A program made the position numbers and the translations under genes. 15,122 nucleotides of DNA, taken from the NCBI GenBank assembly GCA_964358645.1, contig CAYHPW010000058.1:1-15122 (forward strand), in the 5' to 3' direction. The notes beneath the pieces are model-generated. The model saw nothing but the letters and a program-made list of their open reading frames with translations. It had not been told where the DNA came from and did not search any database. This document shows, piece by piece, positions 14,224-15,122 of the stretch. The DNA is from JBBTDV01 sp038042605. GTDB lineage: Bacteria > Bdellovibrionota > UBA1018. The first letter of the stretch is position 1, and every line of letters begins with the position of its first letter.

Positions 14224-15122
14224 GGTTTGTGCTGCTTTCCTTGATTTCAAGTTTTACGAGCGCCTTTTCGTCTTCAAGTGAGAAAAGCTGATAACCGCCT
14301 GGCTTGACCTGTTCCATGCTAAAGCGGCCATTACGATTCGTGAATAATAATATTGGCTGCGACGAAGGGGGGTCTATTGATCTTAGTTCGCCTGACCATA
14401 GTTTAAGAGGATCCCCAGCCTCATTTGCCAAAACACCTGTTACAAGAAGCGTAGGGTCTTCACCGATTTTTATAAGGGTTCCACTTTTATATGTCGGATG
14501 TATGGTTAGAACAGGGGTCGGTGGCTTTACCGCTAATGGCAATGACGGCACATCCAGATTAATCTGGTTATGACGGTATGAAACAAGGTCAGGCGTTGAT
14601 GCTACCCCGATCCAATCGGATGAGGAATCATAGCTGCCGTCATCATGAGGATTTATATGAATCGTGCTTGAGCTCAGATCTTTTTCTGGCGCCACGAGTG
14701 CGAAGCTGTCAATGATCGGCCTGCTTAAGCTGAAACGGCCACCAGCGAATGCCAATGCTGTTCCTGCATGTACTGAAGTTGTTTGTTTGAAGTTGCTTTT
14801 ATCACTTGCTCCAAAATCAACGTTATGGTTGATGCCGCCTTTGAATCTGTTGCCGGTGTAAGATGCATTTGCTTCAACCGCACTTCCAATGGTTGATGTG
14901 CTTGCCTCCGTGCTAAGCTGGTATGCCCCGACAGTATTGGAAGGCGGAGAGTAAGCCCACCGCGTGGTTGCTTCGGTATTTTCAGTGTTAAAGCTTGTGC
15001 TTAGGGATTGATTGCGTGACGGTAATTGCCAATGAAGCAGAAATAGGGCTCCGAAGCGCCTTGTGCTGTCATGGTTCCGCACGGAGGTAATTAGAAAAGT
15101 CGTATCAATGTTGTTTAACCAT
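14192..15122 (-). CDS. Outer-membrane pilus usher, C-terminal part (cut by window edge)
   Basis: The last 309 residues of a fimbrial usher; the frame is open through the right edge, so the GTG at 15082 is not the true start. Ushers of about 800 residues form the outer-membrane pore and assembly platform for chaperone-delivered pilins. Visible parts: alternating strands of the end of the beta-barrel (first about 130 residues), the SRPIIDSFALV segment typical of the usher barrel-to-C-terminal region, the SYRHNQINLDVPSLP motif (equivalent to the conserved Y-x-x-N-x-I-x-x-D stretch), and C-terminal domains containing LLVTGVLANEAGDPL and FTNRNGRFSMEQVKPGGYQL. The gene order usher then two-domain SCPU protein matches csuD-csuE. 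The chaperone and major pilin genes should lie beyond 15122, upstream on this strand. Confidence 0.85.
   Translation of the reverse strand, partial: WLNNIDTTFLITSVRNHDSTRRFGALFLLHWQLPSRNQSLSTSFNTENTEATTRWAYSPPSNTVGAYQLSTEASTSTIGSAVEANASYTGNRFKGGINHNVDFGASDKSNFKQTTSVHAGTALAFAGGRFSLSRPIIDSFALVAPEKDLSSSTIHINPHDDGSYDSSSDWIGVASTPDLVSYRHNQINLDVPSLPLAVKPPTPVLTIHPTYKSGTLIKIGEDPTLLVTGVLANEAGDPLKLWSGELRSIDPPSSQPILLFTNRNGRFSMEQVKPGGYQLFSLEDEKALVKLEIKESSTNHVDIGKIQIK

Noticed and set aside
14224..14250. Upstream TTG start for the SCPU adhesin, adding nine residues
   Set aside because: The ATG at 14223 gives a normal signal peptide without the added polar stretch, and TTG has no clear ribosome-binding site.
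15080..15082. GTG as the start of the usher gene
   Set aside because: The frame stays open to the window edge, and the protein from GTG would have only the C-terminal third of an usher.

Overview
The window reads as chromosomal DNA of a Gram-negative bacterium. The signs are a lipoprotein with a classic lipobox, the C-terminal end of an outer-membrane pilus usher next to a spore-coat-U-type adhesin, HtpX, and a ClsB/YbhP pair resembling the enterobacterial genes. A membrane pyrophosphatase of an unusual clade and a CHASE2 adenylate cyclase suggest an environmental lineage at the deltaproteobacterial or Bdellovibrionota grade. That placement is inference and is not proven here. There are no rRNA or tRNA genes, insertion sequences, phage genes or CRISPR arrays that I can see.

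Layout. Positions 81-6431, all on the minus strand, hold five closely spaced genes that look like one transcription unit, read from right to left: CHASE2 adenylate cyclase, tandem universal stress protein, ClsB-type cardiolipin synthase, YbhP-type endonuclease/exonuclease/phosphatase-fold protein, and single-domain proline dehydrogenase. The gaps are 59, 19, 8 and 37 bases. A short intergenic region with an AT-rich tandem repeat separates this unit from a divergent, AT-richer gene (6548-7792) for an exported protein I do not recognise. Positions 7850-8589 (minus) hold a two-gene unit: a 59-residue protein overlapping by four bases with a small nucleotidyltransferase. Positions 8741-9700 (plus) encode a lipoprotein with a proline-rich linker and an amidotransferase-like domain. 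Positions 9777-13246 (plus) hold the pyrophosphatase hppA and the heat-shock-type metalloprotease htpX. Converging on htpX from the right edge (minus) are a two-domain SCPU adhesin and the 3' part of its usher, the end of an archaic (Csu-type) chaperone-usher pilus operon.

How the genes may work together. The left unit joins a periplasm-sensing cAMP producer to stress, phospholipid and proline-catabolism genes, which would suit a membrane or osmotic stress response. HppA (proton pumping from pyrophosphate) and HtpX (membrane-protein quality control) fit the same envelope and energy-stress theme but have their own probable promoters. The pilus genes are a separate surface-attachment system continuing beyond position 15122.
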